This document shows positions 45,185 to 53,609 of a stretch of DNA of 64,000 nucleotides, piece after piece (the first letter of the stretch is position 1; every line of letters begins with the position of its first letter). The DNA is from Tenacibaculum larymnensis. Its GTDB lineage: Bacteria; Bacteroidota; Bacteroidia; Flavobacteriales; Flavobacteriaceae. A program made the position numbers and the translations under genes. The notes beneath the pieces are model-generated. The model saw nothing but the letters and a program-made list of their open reading frames with translations, was not told the DNA's origin and did no database searches. The DNA is taken from the NCBI RefSeq assembly GCF_028829235.1, contig NZ_JAIWJY010000013.1:18116-82115 (forward strand), written 5' to 3'.

Positions 45185-46123
45185 TTATAATAAACCTCTA
45201 CCAATTTTAACCATCTTGTTTGAACTTAGATAGTCTTTGGCTAATTTATCTAAAACACCATTAATAAAGTAACCACTTTTGTTTGTAGAATAGTCTTTAG
45301 CTAATTCAATATATTCATTAATGGTAACTCTGCTTGGAATAGAAGGGAAGTGTAAAAACTCTGTAATTGCCATCTTGATGATAATCATATCAATATCGGC
45401 AATTCTATCAGCTTCCCAGTTAGGAGTTTTCTCTTTAATGTCTTCTTCATATTTATGCTGATGTAACATTGTTTTTGTAAATAAATCAGAAACAAAAACC
45501 TTATCATCATTATCTTTATACAAACTTCCTAATATAAATGGCTTATTTGCTTTTTGTTTGTTTAAAGATTTAAGAATCCAAGTATTTACAAAAGGAATAT
45601 CATCAACCCAAGAAATCATTTTGTCTTCAAAATAATCAGCTAATTTTTCATTTGGAGCTACTATTTCTCTGAAAAAATCAATAACAAAAGCTTTGTCTAC
45701 ATTATAAGAATCTTCAACAGTGTCCATGTACTTTTTGTAGATGTCACTTTTCTGCAATTCATCTAATAAGATTTTTATGTATTCATCATCAAGATCCCAA
45801 TAATTTAGCTTATTAAGCTCAACATACCCTTCTAAACTTACACTTTCGTTAAGCGAGTTTAAAAGTTTATTATCTATAAATTTTGTATTAGGGTTGAGTT
45901 CTTCTTTGGTAGCTAGTATTTTCTTTTTAGAAAGCTCTATTCTCTTACGAGCTAATTTTTGCACTTCAACTAATAATTGAAGGTTTAAAACGTACAAATC
46001 GTACATTTTTTGAATGCTATGTTTTAAGAATTTTTCTTCCTTAACTAAATCATCGCTATGCGATTGTTGCATCGCATAAACCGATTGCATTACTTTAACA
46101 CGAATATGTCTTCTGTTAATCAT
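45185..46123 (-). CDS. nusB: Transcription antitermination factor NusB (long Bacteroidota form)
   Basis: 312 residues, twice the length of E. coli NusB. The C-terminal ~130 residues hold the NusB fold (NWEADRIADIDMIIIKMAITEF, PSRVTINEYIELAKDYSTNKSGYFINGVLDKL). The N-terminal half starts with the NusB-type RRHIRVKVMQSVYAMQQ and has an inserted helical region typical of Bacteroidota. It joins NusE in boxA-dependent antitermination of rRNA operons. DUF1573 and yajC follow 39 bp downstream. Confidence 0.92.
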   Translation of the reverse strand: MINRRHIRVKVMQSVYAMQQSHSDDLVKEEKFLKHSIQKMYDLYVLNLQLLVEVQKLARKRIELSKKKILATKEELNPNTKFIDNKLLNSLNESVSLEGYVELNKLNYWDLDDEYIKILLDELQKSDIYKKYMDTVEDSYNVDKAFVIDFFREIVAPNEKLADYFEDKMISWVDDIPFVNTWILKSLNKQKANKPFILGSLYKDNDDKVFVSDLFTKTMLHQHKYEEDIKEKTPNWEADRIADIDMIIIKMAITEFLHFPSIPSRVTINEYIELAKDYSTNKSGYFINGVLDKLAKDYLSSNKMVKIGRGLL

Positions 46124-46142
46124 TCTAAAGAACTTTAAAAAA

Positions 46143-46175
46143 AAGAGCGATAGAAACTATTTCTAACGCTCTGCA
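46143..46175 (-). terminator. Terminator of the leucine dehydrogenase gene
   Basis: AGAGCG and CGCTCT plus TAGAAA and TTTCTA form a near-perfect 13-bp stem (one A-A mismatch). Read on the minus strand it is followed by a run of T. It isolates nusB from the upstream gene. Confidence 0.85.
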
Positions 46176-46200
46176 AAAGTAAAACTTTTTTATTTTTTAT

Positions 46201-47301
46201 CTAGCTATTTTGCTCTTTTTTGCGAGCATCAATTCTTGCTTGTGCAATATTGAAAGCAGCTTGATGTGTAGTTATATTCTCTTTTTCTGATAAATTGAAA
46301 ATATCTAATGTAGTATTGTAAATGTTTTCAGTTCTTTTTAAGCTTTCTGCTTTATCGTAACCAACAACCTCTGCATATACATTAATAATTCCACCAGCGT
46401 TAATTAAGAAATCAGGAGCATAAGCAATTCCTTTTTCTTTTAACATTGTACCGTGTTTTAACTCATTAGCTAATTGGTTGTTAGCTGCACCAGCAATAAC
46501 TTTAGCTTTTAGTTGAGCAATACTTTCATCATTAATAGTAGCACCTAAAGCACAAGGAGCGTAAATATCAACATCTAATCCAAAAATGTCATTACCTAAC
46601 ACCACGTTAGCACCATATTTTTTACTTAACTCTTCTAAACGAGCTTCGTTAATATCATTTAAAATAACTTGCGCTCCTTCATCAGTAATATGCTTTACTA
46701 AAGTTTCACCAACATGACCAACACCTTGAACTAATACTTTTTTACCGTCTAAGTTCTCAGTTCCAAACTTGTATTTAGCAGCAGCCTTCATTCCCATATA
46801 AACACCATAAGCAGTTACAGGAGAAGGATTTCCAGAACCTCCAATACTTTCAGAAACACCTGTTACATGTGGAGTAACTTCACGGATAATATCCATGTCA
46901 CGAGTTTCCATTCCAACATCTTCAGCAGTAATATATTTTCCGCTTAAAGAATTAACAAACTCACCAAATTTACGCATTAAAGCGTCGTTTTTTTGAGTTT
47001 TAGCATCACCAATAATAACTGCTTTACCACCACCAAGGTTTAATCCAGTAATAGCAGACTTGTAAGTCATACCACGAGACAAACGTAAAACATCGTTTAA
47101 AGCTTCCCATTCACTTTTATATTGCCACATTCTAGTACCTCCTAAGGCAGGTCCTAAAGTTGTGTTATGGATACCGATAATTGCTTTTAAACCTGTATCT
47201 TCGTCGTTGCAAAAAACGATTTGCTCGTGATTGTCAAAAGATAACTGACCAAACACTGGGTCATTCTTAAGATCTTTAGTATCAATGATTTCTGATGTCA
47301 T
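46201..47301 (-). CDS. Leucine dehydrogenase (Glu/Leu/Phe/Val dehydrogenase family)
   Basis: 366 residues. The amino-acid-binding half has GPALGGTRMW and MTYKSAITGLNLGGGKAVIIGD with the catalytic lysine, then TAEDVGMETRDMD. The NAD-binding Rossmann half has VLVQGVGHVGETLVKHI and DIYAPCALGATIND. It deaminates branched-chain amino acids reversibly; the length and GGGKAVI motif favour leucine dehydrogenase over glutamate dehydrogenase. It has its own -7 box and its own terminator, so it is monocistronic. Confidence 0.92.
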   Translation of the reverse strand: MTSEIIDTKDLKNDPVFGQLSFDNHEQIVFCNDEDTGLKAIIGIHNTTLGPALGGTRMWQYKSEWEALNDVLRLSRGMTYKSAITGLNLGGGKAVIIGDAKTQKNDALMRKFGEFVNSLSGKYITAEDVGMETRDMDIIREVTPHVTGVSESIGGSGNPSPVTAYGVYMGMKAAAKYKFGTENLDGKKVLVQGVGHVGETLVKHITDEGAQVILNDINEARLEELSKKYGANVVLGNDIFGLDVDIYAPCALGATINDESIAQLKAKVIAGAANNQLANELKHGTMLKEKGIAYAPDFLINAGGIINVYAEVVGYDKAESLKRTENIYNTTLDIFNLSEKENITTHQAAFNIAQARIDARKKEQNS

Positions 47302-47352
47302 TTGTTTTGTTTTTTAATTTGAGATGATTTGGACAATCTCAAAAATTCGAGG

Positions 47353-47384
47353 GCAAAAATAAGAAATCGTTAAAACATAAGCAA
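47353..47384 (-). promoter_or_regulatory. Putative leucine dehydrogenase promoter
   Basis: On the minus strand TTTG (47384-47381), then 20 bp, then TATTTTTG (47360-47353), a good match to the flavobacterial TTTG/TAnnTTTG promoter. It lies about 50 bp before the start codon. Confidence 0.55.
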
Positions 47385-47405
47385 AAAAAGTGGTCTCAAT
47401 TAAGG

Positions 47406-47413
47406 TATCTTTA
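47406..47413 (+). promoter_or_regulatory. Putative -7 box of the ABC exporter gene
   Basis: TATCTTTA is close to TAnnTTTG. Its place between the GTG at 47390 and the TTG at 47456 supports the later start codon. Confidence 0.4.
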
Positions 47414-47455
47414 ACAAGACCCTTTATAAAGTTTAATTTTTATAATAGAATAGAA

Positions 47456-49210
47456 TTGAAAGCATTACAATACTTAAATAAGTACTTTGTTAAATACAAA
47501 TGGAGGTTATTATTAGGAATTTTAATTACGATATTATCAAAAATACTAACACTAAAAATTCCTGATTTTGTTGGAGACTCATTAAATGTTGTAGAAGATT
47601 ATCAGTTAGGAAAAATAGCTGAAATGTCTGAAGTAAAAAGTATACTTTTTAAGAACATTTTACTTATAATAGGAGTAACCTTACTAGGTGGTTTTTTTAC
47701 TTTTTTAATGCGTCAAACTATTATTGTAATGTCTCGATTAATTGAGTTTGATTTAAAAAATGAGATTTACCAACAATACCAACGACTATCACTTAATTTT
47801 TACAAACAAAATAGAACGGGAGACTTAATGAACCGTATTAGTGAAGATGTGTCTAAGGTTCGTATGTATTTTGGGCCAGCTATTATGTATTCATTAAATA
47901 TGTTAGTTTCATTTGCTGTTGGTTTTACCCAAATGTATGCAATATCACCAAAACTTACTTTGTATACAATGATACCTTTTCCAGTATTATCGGTATCAGT
48001 TTTTGTATTAAGTAGGCAAATAAATAAACGGAGTACAGTAGTTCAACAGTACCTCTCAAAATTAACTACTTTTAATCAAGAGTTTTTCTCTGGAATTAAT
48101 GTGGTAAAATCGTATGCAATAGAAAGTGCTGTAATTAAAAATTTTGATACGCTGGCTGATGCTAGTAAAGACAAAAATATTAACTTATATAAGGTACAGG
48201 CATTATTTTTTCCACTAATGATTTTATTAATAGGAATTAGTAACATTATTGTTCTATATGTTGGTGGTACATTATATATCAATGGAGAAATTCAAGTAGG
48301 AGCCATTGGTGCTTTTGTTATGTATGTAAATATTTTAACATGGCCAGTAGCAGTAGTTGGTTGGGTAACTTCAATGGTACAGCAAGCAGAAGCTTCTCAA
48401 GAAAGAATAAATGAATTTTTAGAACAAGTTCCTGAAATTAAAAATACAAATCAAGAAGAAACTGTAATAGAAGGAGAAATAGAGTTTAAGCATGTTTCGT
48501 TAACTTATGAAGACACAAATATTACAGCTTTAAAAGATGTGAGTTTTAAAGTAGAAAAAGGAGAAACATTAGCGATATTAGGAAAAACAGGAAGTGGAAA
48601 GTCGTCTATTATTAATTTAGTTTCACGTTTGTATGATACTACAGAAGGAATTGTGTTAATGGATGGAAAAGATATTAAAACCTGTAATTTATATGATATA
48701 AGAAACCAAATAGGCTTTGTACCGCAAGAACCATTTTTGTTTTCAGATACTATTGAAAACAATATCAAATTTGGTAAAGAAGATGCTACTGAAGAAGAAA
48801 TTATTGAAGCGGCTAAAAATGCTGTTATACACGATAATATTATCGATTTTAAACAAGGCTATAAAACTATTTTAGGAGAACGTGGTGTTACGCTTTCTGG
48901 AGGACAGAAGCAACGAACTTCTATTGCAAGAGCAATTATAAAAGACCCTAAGATTTTAATTTTTGATGATTGTTTATCAGCAGTAGATACTGAGACAGAA
49001 GAAAGAATTTTATCAAATTTAGAACGTGTTTCTAGTGATAAAACAACGATAATAATAAGTCATAGAGTATCGTCAGCAAAAAATGCAGATAAAATAATTG
49101 TATTAGATAACGGAAAGATAATTCAGCAAGGTATTCATAATCAATTAGTAAAACAAGAAGGTTATTATAAAGAGTTGTATGAGCAGCAGCTTTTAGAAAA
49201 AGAAATATAG
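47456..49210 (+). CDS. ABC exporter, fused permease and ATP-binding protein
   Basis: 584 residues from a TTG start (read as Met-KALQYLNKYFVKYKWRLLL), which matches the usual N-terminus of flavobacterial homologues. The longer GTG frame from 47390 overlaps a probable -7 box. Six membrane helices fill residues ~10-300 and include the coupling helix region YQRLSLNFYKQNRTGDLMNR. The ATPase has Walker A GKTGSGKSSI, signature TLSGGQKQRTSIA, Walker B ILIFDDCLSAVDTET and H-loop IISHR. It is a half-size, MsbA/BmrA-like exporter, probably homodimeric; the substrate (lipid or drug) is unknown. Confidence 0.9.
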   Translation: MKALQYLNKYFVKYKWRLLLGILITILSKILTLKIPDFVGDSLNVVEDYQLGKIAEMSEVKSILFKNILLIIGVTLLGGFFTFLMRQTIIVMSRLIEFDLKNEIYQQYQRLSLNFYKQNRTGDLMNRISEDVSKVRMYFGPAIMYSLNMLVSFAVGFTQMYAISPKLTLYTMIPFPVLSVSVFVLSRQINKRSTVVQQYLSKLTTFNQEFFSGINVVKSYAIESAVIKNFDTLADASKDKNINLYKVQALFFPLMILLIGISNIIVLYVGGTLYINGEIQVGAIGAFVMYVNILTWPVAVVGWVTSMVQQAEASQERINEFLEQVPEIKNTNQEETVIEGEIEFKHVSLTYEDTNITALKDVSFKVEKGETLAILGKTGSGKSSIINLVSRLYDTTEGIVLMDGKDIKTCNLYDIRNQIGFVPQEPFLFSDTIENNIKFGKEDATEEEIIEAAKNAVIHDNIIDFKQGYKTILGERGVTLSGGQKQRTSIARAIIKDPKILIFDDCLSAVDTETEERILSNLERVSSDKTTIIISHRVSSAKNADKIIVLDNGKIIQQGIHNQLVKQEGYYKELYEQQLLEKEI

Positions 49211-49219
49211 CATTTCGTA

Positions 49220-49248
49220 TTGTCAAGTCAAATATTTTGTTAGATTTG
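49220..49248 (+). promoter_or_regulatory. Promoter of the DUF3276 gene
   Basis: TTG (49220-49222), an 18-bp spacer and TAGATTTG (49241-49248) match the flavobacterial -33/-7 consensus well, 45 bp before the start codon. Confidence 0.65.
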
Positions 49249-49292
49249 TTGAGAAAATTTAAGTAAACAACTATTATTTTAAGTAGCGAATT

Positions 49293-49655
49293 ATGAGCGA
49301 GAGAGTAGAACAAGAGGAAATCTTTTCACAGGTTTTAAGAGCAGGAAGAAGAACATATTTTTTTGATGTTAGATCTACAAAGGCAGATGATTATTATTTA
49401 ACAGTAACAGAGAGTAAGAAGTTTACTCACGATGATGGTTCTTTTCATTATCAAAAGCATAAAATTTATTTATACAAAGAAGATTTTAACGACTTTAAAG
49501 AAATGTTGAATAAAGCAACAGACTTTATTGTAAACGAAAAAGGATCTGAGGTAATCAGTGAACGCCATCAAAAAGACTATAAAAAGGAAGAGAACGTAGC
49601 AACAGAAGCAACTTCAACAGAAAGTTTTACTGACGTTTCTTTCGACGATATTTAA
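49293..49655 (+). CDS. DUF3276 (PUR-domain) nucleic-acid-binding protein
   Basis: 120 residues. It has the pattern of the DUF3276 family, EIFSQVLRAGRRTYFFDVRS, YYLTVTESKK and KIYLYKEDFNDFKEML, which is related to the PUR repeat of Pur-alpha. Homologues in Bacteroidota and Spirochaetes bind single-stranded DNA or RNA. The C-terminal 35 residues are charged and probably disordered. It has its own promoter and terminator. Confidence 0.88.
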   Translation: MSERVEQEEIFSQVLRAGRRTYFFDVRSTKADDYYLTVTESKKFTHDDGSFHYQKHKIYLYKEDFNDFKEMLNKATDFIVNEKGSEVISERHQKDYKKEENVATEATSTESFTDVSFDDI

Positions 49656-49680
49656 ACAGAAGAAACTGTTTTGCATAGCT

Positions 49681-49710
49681 CTAAACACAAATTGTAGAAT
49701 TTGTGTTTAG
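49681..49710. repeat. Perfect inverted repeat after the DUF3276 gene
   Basis: CTAAACACAAAT and ATTTGTGTTTAG are exact inverted complements around a 6-nt loop. No T-run follows, so it is not a canonical terminator; it may be an RNA 3' stability hairpin. Confidence 0.55.
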
Positions 49711-49756
49711 ATACTAGATTGTGCAGAAAAAAATCAATTCAAATTCAATTTACACT

Positions 49757-49802
49757 AGAAAAACCGCCAGTTGTTGCACAGCAATTGGTGGTTTTTTATT
49801 TT
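49757..49802. terminator. Bidirectional terminator, DUF3276 gene and 43-residue ORF
   Basis: AAAACCGCCAGTTG and CAATTGGTGGTTTT pair with one mismatch; an A-run lies before and a T-run after. A minus-strand ORF stops immediately after it at 49803. Confidence 0.82.
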
Positions 49803-49934
49803 TCACATTAGTGATTTTATTTTGTTTGGTAGTTTTGATGCGAATTCAACCAGCTGCTTATAAGTTAAAGTTCTACCTACTCTACTATTAAGTTTATCTT
49901 CACGCTGGTTAACCCTAAGTAATTTTTGTTTCAT
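49803..49934 (-). CDS. Small ORF, 43 residues, unknown or gene remnant
   Basis: From the ATG at 49934 the ORF begins MKQKLLRVNQREDKLNSRVG and ends with FASKLPNKIKSLM before a stop at the bidirectional terminator. The frame stays open 18 codons upstream of the ATG and there encodes a plausible protein-like stretch (TDIQFFLLYLGELKTRFP) before a TAA. So it may be either a small basic protein or the tail of a lost longer gene. I do not recognise it. The terminator at exactly its stop argues that a transcribed gene once ended or still ends here. The remaining ~100 bp up to menF show nothing else. Confidence 0.4.
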   Translation of the reverse strand: MKQKLLRVNQREDKLNSRVGRTLTYKQLVEFASKLPNKIKSLM

Positions 49935-50037
49935 AGGAAAGCGAGTTTTGAGTTCTCCTAAATATAATAAAAAAAACTGAATATCAGTAGGTTATATTTT
50001 GTTTAAGTTGAAGTATTTTATCAGGAAGTTATTTTTC

Positions 50038-51075
50038 TTATAGAACTTTTTTCATGGTAGTTGTTTTCGCAACCGTTTCTTGCCATTCTTTTGCAGGATT
50101 GCTGTCGCGTGTAATTCCACCACCAACATAAATATTTACAGTTTTATTAGAAACCTCCATACAACGAAGGTTAACAAACAAATTACTTTCTTTGTCATTA
50201 ATGTTTAATTCTCCTAAAAAACCAGTGTAAAAGTTTCTATGGTAGTTTTCATTATCTAAAATAAACTGTTTTGATGCCTCTAATGGCAATCCGCAAACAG
50301 CAGGAGTAGGGTGCAATCTTTTAATTAAAGAAGCAGTATTAGTTTTTAATTTACCGTTAAGTATAGTTCTTAAATGAAGTAACTTCCCAGCTTTAATAGT
50401 TTCAACAGCAGATGTAGTAATTTCTGAAGAAATATTTAATAATCTGTCGGTGATATAATCAGTAACAAACTGTTGTTCTTCTAGCTCTTTAGGTTGCCAA
50501 ATAACATTAGTTGTGTCATTGTAAACTTGTGTTCCGGCCAAAGCCATAGTAGTAAAACTCTTATCTTTAATACTTACTAAGGTTTCAGGAGTAGCACCTA
50601 ACCACATCCCAACCTTAGGGTGATACCATACATATACAAAAGCAGTAGGATAGCTGTTTAAGAGTTTTTGAAAAGTTTCAATAAGGTTAAAGTCAGATAA
50701 CACAACTTTTTCCTTTCTAGATAGCACCACTTTTTTAAATTCCTGGTTTTTAATAGCAGCTATTCCTTTTTCAACTAGTTGAATGTGATTTTCTTCGGAA
50801 GCAGTATCAGGACTGTGATTTGTATTGTTAGCTAGAATATTATCAATAATAACCTCTTCTTCAGTGTAAGTAGATTGGTTTTTAGGAATCAAAACAGCTT
50901 TTTCCTTACTATCAAACGGAGCAAAAATAAACCCACTTTCACTATAGTTTTCTGAAGTAATTAAATCATCATTTTGTTGAAACCATCCTTTTACTTTAGA
51001 AGTATTAGGTTTTCTATAAGTAACAAAAGGTAATTTTTTGTCTAAAGTCTCTTTTATGTTAAAAAAAATACTCAA
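50038..51075 (-). CDS. menF: Isochorismate synthase (chorismate-binding enzyme)
   Basis: 345 residues with the C-terminal chorismate-binding fold: KNQEFKKVVLSRKEKV, WLGATPETLVS, MALAGTQ, KELEEQQFV, RLHPTPAVCGLP and FYTGFLGELN. The final motifs hold the Mg2+-binding glutamates and the catalytic residues. It makes isochorismate for menaquinone; with menD and menB in the window that role is the most likely one, though salicylate or siderophore routes also use this enzyme. The downstream end of the operon is here: thioesterase, alpha/beta hydrolase, then menF, with menF starting inside the hydrolase stop. Confidence 0.9.
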   Translation of the reverse strand: MSIFFNIKETLDKKLPFVTYRKPNTSKVKGWFQQNDDLITSENYSESGFIFAPFDSKEKAVLIPKNQSTYTEEEVIIDNILANNTNHSPDTASEENHIQLVEKGIAAIKNQEFKKVVLSRKEKVVLSDFNLIETFQKLLNSYPTAFVYVWYHPKVGMWLGATPETLVSIKDKSFTTMALAGTQVYNDTTNVIWQPKELEEQQFVTDYITDRLLNISSEITTSAVETIKAGKLLHLRTILNGKLKTNTASLIKRLHPTPAVCGLPLEASKQFILDNENYHRNFYTGFLGELNINDKESNLFVNLRCMEVSNKTVNIYVGGGITRDSNPAKEWQETVAKTTTMKKVL

Positions 51076-51923
51076 TCTAGTTGTTGTATTAAATGTTCTT
51101 TAATTGCGTCAAATTTACTCCAAATAAATCCATGACCAGCATTAGGTATACTAATTAACTCAAACTGATTTTTTGGAAATTGTTCTTTTAAAAATAATGA
51201 GTTTTCAAAAGGTACAATCCAATCATTAGTTCCATGAATACTCACTATGGTGTTTGGTGTAGATTTCCAATTGTTTTCAAAAAGTTGTAAATCTTGTTTA
51301 TGAGATAACTTTTCTCTGCTAGCTTCTTGCCAAATAGGAGGAACCAACCATCGAGTAAACTTCCACTTATATAAATTTAAAGACCATGGCATAGGTTCTA
51401 TTTCGCTATACACTGCTGGAGCCAACAAAATCACTTTTTGAATCTTTTGTTGTATAGCCAAAGCAATAGGACCGCCGTAAGAGTAGCCTACTAGTATTGT
51501 TTTGTTGGGGTTGTAATCTTGTAAAATACTTCTTAACATATCACGTTCAAAAGCAATGCTTTCTTGAACTGGTTTTTTGTCTTGATAATTATAACCAATC
51601 CTGTCGTATGAAATCATATTTGCTTTACTAAGCAATACACTATCTTTCATATATTTTACGAAATCAGTAGAAGAACCTATGGTTCCATGAACAAAAACGA
51701 GTGTAGGTAAAGTTGTGTCTTTTACGATGGAAAGTTTTCTATATTCAAATCCTTTAAAGTTTTCATAGGTGAGTATAGGAATGTGAGAACTATCCGAAAA
51801 CTTTTCAAGTACTTTTGTATCAGATTTTGGAGCAGAAAAATTCCAGAATAAGTAGTACAAAATAAGGAAAAGTACAAAGAGAGCAATTCCAACAAATTTC
51901 AAGATTTTTTTTAGCAATTTCAT
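51072..51923 (-). CDS. Membrane-anchored alpha/beta hydrolase
   Basis: 283 residues with an N-terminal membrane helix (about 8-28) and the alpha/beta-hydrolase core: oxyanion HGTIGSS, nucleophile VGYSYGGPIAL, acid GTNDWIVPF and catalytic histidine NAGHGFIWS. Its stop overlaps the menF start by four bases (ATGA), and it starts one base after the thioesterase stop. A menaquinone link such as a MenH-like step is possible from context, but a membrane anchor is unusual for MenH, so this is weak inference. Confidence 0.82.
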   Translation of the reverse strand: MKLLKKILKFVGIALFVLFLILYYLFWNFSAPKSDTKVLEKFSDSSHIPILTYENFKGFEYRKLSIVKDTTLPTLVFVHGTIGSSTDFVKYMKDSVLLSKANMISYDRIGYNYQDKKPVQESIAFERDMLRSILQDYNPNKTILVGYSYGGPIALAIQQKIQKVILLAPAVYSEIEPMPWSLNLYKWKFTRWLVPPIWQEASREKLSHKQDLQLFENNWKSTPNTIVSIHGTNDWIVPFENSLFLKEQFPKNQFELISIPNAGHGFIWSKFDAIKEHLIQQLD

Positions 51924-51924
51924 G

Positions 51925-52341
51925 CTATTGTTTATCTAAAACAATATTGGTAATCTTACAAAGTGAAATCAAATTATCATCTTCATCAACAATTCTCACT
52001 TCCCATAAATGTGTAGTTCTGCCTTTATGAATAGCTTTAGCAGTAGCAAAAACATGTCCTTCTCGTTTACTTTTTACATGATTGATGCTAAGCTCAATTC
52101 CTTTTACAATTTTAGAAGAATCTCTTAAGAAAAAAGCAGAAGCACAACTACCTACCGATTCAGCTAGGGCTGCTGTTGCTCCACCATGTAATAATCCATA
52201 AGGTTGATGTACTTTAGGAGTTACAGGCATTTTAGCAGTAATAAAATCATCTCCAACATCAACAAACTCTATTTCTAAAGTTTCCATTAATGTATTTTTG
52301 TTGTAACTGTTTAAGGTTGTAAGAGATGCTTGCTTATTCAT
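51925..52341 (-). CDS. PaaI-type hot-dog thioesterase, possible DHNA-CoA hydrolase
   Basis: 138 residues with the single hot-dog fold of the PaaI/YdiI-like family: KVHQPYGLLHGGATAALAES with the conserved HGG and catalytic acidic residue, GIELSINHVKSKREG and a C-terminal TTHLWEVRIVDEDDNLIS. YdiI/MenI-type enzymes hydrolyse 1,4-dihydroxy-2-naphthoyl-CoA in menaquinone synthesis. Being the first gene of a transcript that ends in menF makes that assignment likely, though it is inferred from context. Confidence 0.83.
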   Translation of the reverse strand: MNKQASLTTLNSYNKNTLMETLEIEFVDVGDDFITAKMPVTPKVHQPYGLLHGGATAALAESVGSCASAFFLRDSSKIVKGIELSINHVKSKREGHVFATAKAIHKGRTTHLWEVRIVDEDDNLISLCKITNIVLDKQ

Positions 52342-52371
52342 GGTAACTAAAAATTATCACCCAAAAATACG

Positions 52372-52379
52372 TATTTTTG
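52372..52379 (+). promoter_or_regulatory. -7 box of the pRiA4b ORF-3-like gene
   Basis: TATTTTTG matches TAnnTTTG and lies 21 bp before the ATG at 52400, ruling out the upstream in-frame ATG at 52340 as the usual start. Confidence 0.6.
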
Positions 52380-52399
52380 TACTGACAAAAAATGATAGA

Positions 52400-52900
52400 A
52401 TGTATAAAGTACGCGTAATTTTAGATACGAAAGAAGATGTAATAAGAACCCTATTGGTAAATGAAAAAGCTTCGTTAGAAAACCTACACTTTGATATTGC
52501 AAAAGCGTTTGGTTTTAATGGACAAGAAATGGCATCTTTTTACCGTACCGATGAAGATTGGAACCAAGGCGAAGAAATTCCACTATTTAATATGTCAGAA
52601 GCAGGAGATGGAATTTCAATGGCAACATGTATTTTAGAAAAAACCTTACCAAATCAACACGATAAGTTAATTTATGTGTATGATTTTTTACAAATGTGGA
52701 CGTTTTATGTAGAGTTGATAGAACAATCAAACGAAGTAGTAACTGAAACAAAAATGATTTTATCTGTTGGAGAAATTCCAGAAGAAGCCCCAGAAAAAGA
52801 ATTTAAAGCAGATGACCTTTCAAAAAATATAGATGATGAAATTGATGATGAATTTAATAACTTTGAAAGCCTTGATGATTTTGACTTTGATAATTACTAA
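52400..52900 (+). CDS. Plasmid pRiA4b ORF-3-like protein
   Basis: 166 residues from the ATG at 52400 (MYKVRVILDTKEDVIRTLL). The ubiquitin-like fold of the IS1096-TnpR/pRiA4b ORF-3 family is seen in the first ~140 residues (ASLENLHFDIAKAFGFNGQE, QHDKLIYVYDFLQMWTFYVEL). The tail is strongly acidic (DDEIDDEFNNFESLDDFDFDNY split into DDEIDD and DDFDFD). The family name comes from mobile elements, but in Bacteroidota these genes are chromosomal and no transposase is nearby. Function unknown. It is followed 3 bp later by the YrdC-domain gene. Confidence 0.83.
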   Translation: MYKVRVILDTKEDVIRTLLVNEKASLENLHFDIAKAFGFNGQEMASFYRTDEDWNQGEEIPLFNMSEAGDGISMATCILEKTLPNQHDKLIYVYDFLQMWTFYVELIEQSNEVVTETKMILSVGEIPEEAPEKEFKADDLSKNIDDEIDDEFNNFESLDDFDFDNY

Positions 52901-52903
52901 ACT

Positions 52904-53524
52904 ATGGCGCAATTTATAAAATTGTATAACGATAACCCCAATCCAAAAGAGATTGAAAAAATTGTAAAAGTTTTACAAAATGGTGGGTTGATTATCTATC
53001 CAACCGATACTGTTTATGGTTTAGGTTGTGATATAACCAATACTAAAGCACTAGAAAAAGTAGCGAGAATAAAAAAAGTAAAGCCAGAAAAAGCCAATTT
53101 CTCATTTGTTTGCAACGATTTAAGTCATTTATCCGATTACGTAAAACAAATAGATACTGCAACTTATAAAATTTTAAAAAGAGCCTTACCAGGTCCATAT
53201 ACTTTTGTGTTACCAGGTAGTAATTCACTGCCAAAAGCGTATAAAAAGCGTAAAACGGTAGGTATTCGTGTGCCAGATAATAATATAGCAAGAGCCATTG
53301 TAGAAGCTTTAGGAAACCCGATTGTATCTACATCTATTCATGATGAAGATGAAGTATTAGAATACACAACTGATCCTGAATTAATCTTCGAAAAATGGCA
53401 AAATATAGTTGATGTTGTAGTTGATGGAGGATACGGAGATAACCATGCATCTACAGTAATTGATTTAACAACCGACGAGCCAGAAGTACTTCGTGAAGGA
53501 AAAGGAAGTTTAGATATTTTGTAA
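52904..53524 (+). CDS. YrdC/Sua5/YciO family L-threonylcarbamoyladenylate synthase-like protein
   Basis: 206 residues with the YrdC fold: GGLIIYPTDTVYGLGCDITN, KKVKPEKANFSFVCNDL, ALPGPYTFVLPGS and KTVGIRVPDN. The KP-x-K-ANFSF sequence where TsaC has KRPxxKP(F/L)PLL is typical of the YciO branch. TsaC/Sua5 enzymes make the threonylcarbamoyl-AMP for tRNA t6A; YciO proteins have weaker or uncertain activity. The gene lies 3 bp after the pRiA4b-like gene and is co-transcribed with it. Confidence 0.87.
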   Translation: MAQFIKLYNDNPNPKEIEKIVKVLQNGGLIIYPTDTVYGLGCDITNTKALEKVARIKKVKPEKANFSFVCNDLSHLSDYVKQIDTATYKILKRALPGPYTFVLPGSNSLPKAYKKRKTVGIRVPDNNIARAIVEALGNPIVSTSIHDEDEVLEYTTDPELIFEKWQNIVDVVVDGGYGDNHASTVIDLTTDEPEVLREGKGSLDIL

Positions 53525-53609
53525 TTAATAAACTTAGTTTAAATCTTAAAAAATCACTTTTCAATTAAAAGCACAATTCCTATCTTAGTACAGAATAGAA
53601 AAAGGATAT

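Noticed and set aside
49681..49710. Primary terminator of the DUF3276 gene
   Set aside because: The stem is perfect but lacks a T-run; the hairpin at 49757-49802 fits better.
52400..52900. Mobile element passenger gene (pRiA4b/IS1096 naming)
   Set aside because: No transposase, inverted repeats or target duplication around it, and it has a normal flavobacterial promoter and a tight neighbour.
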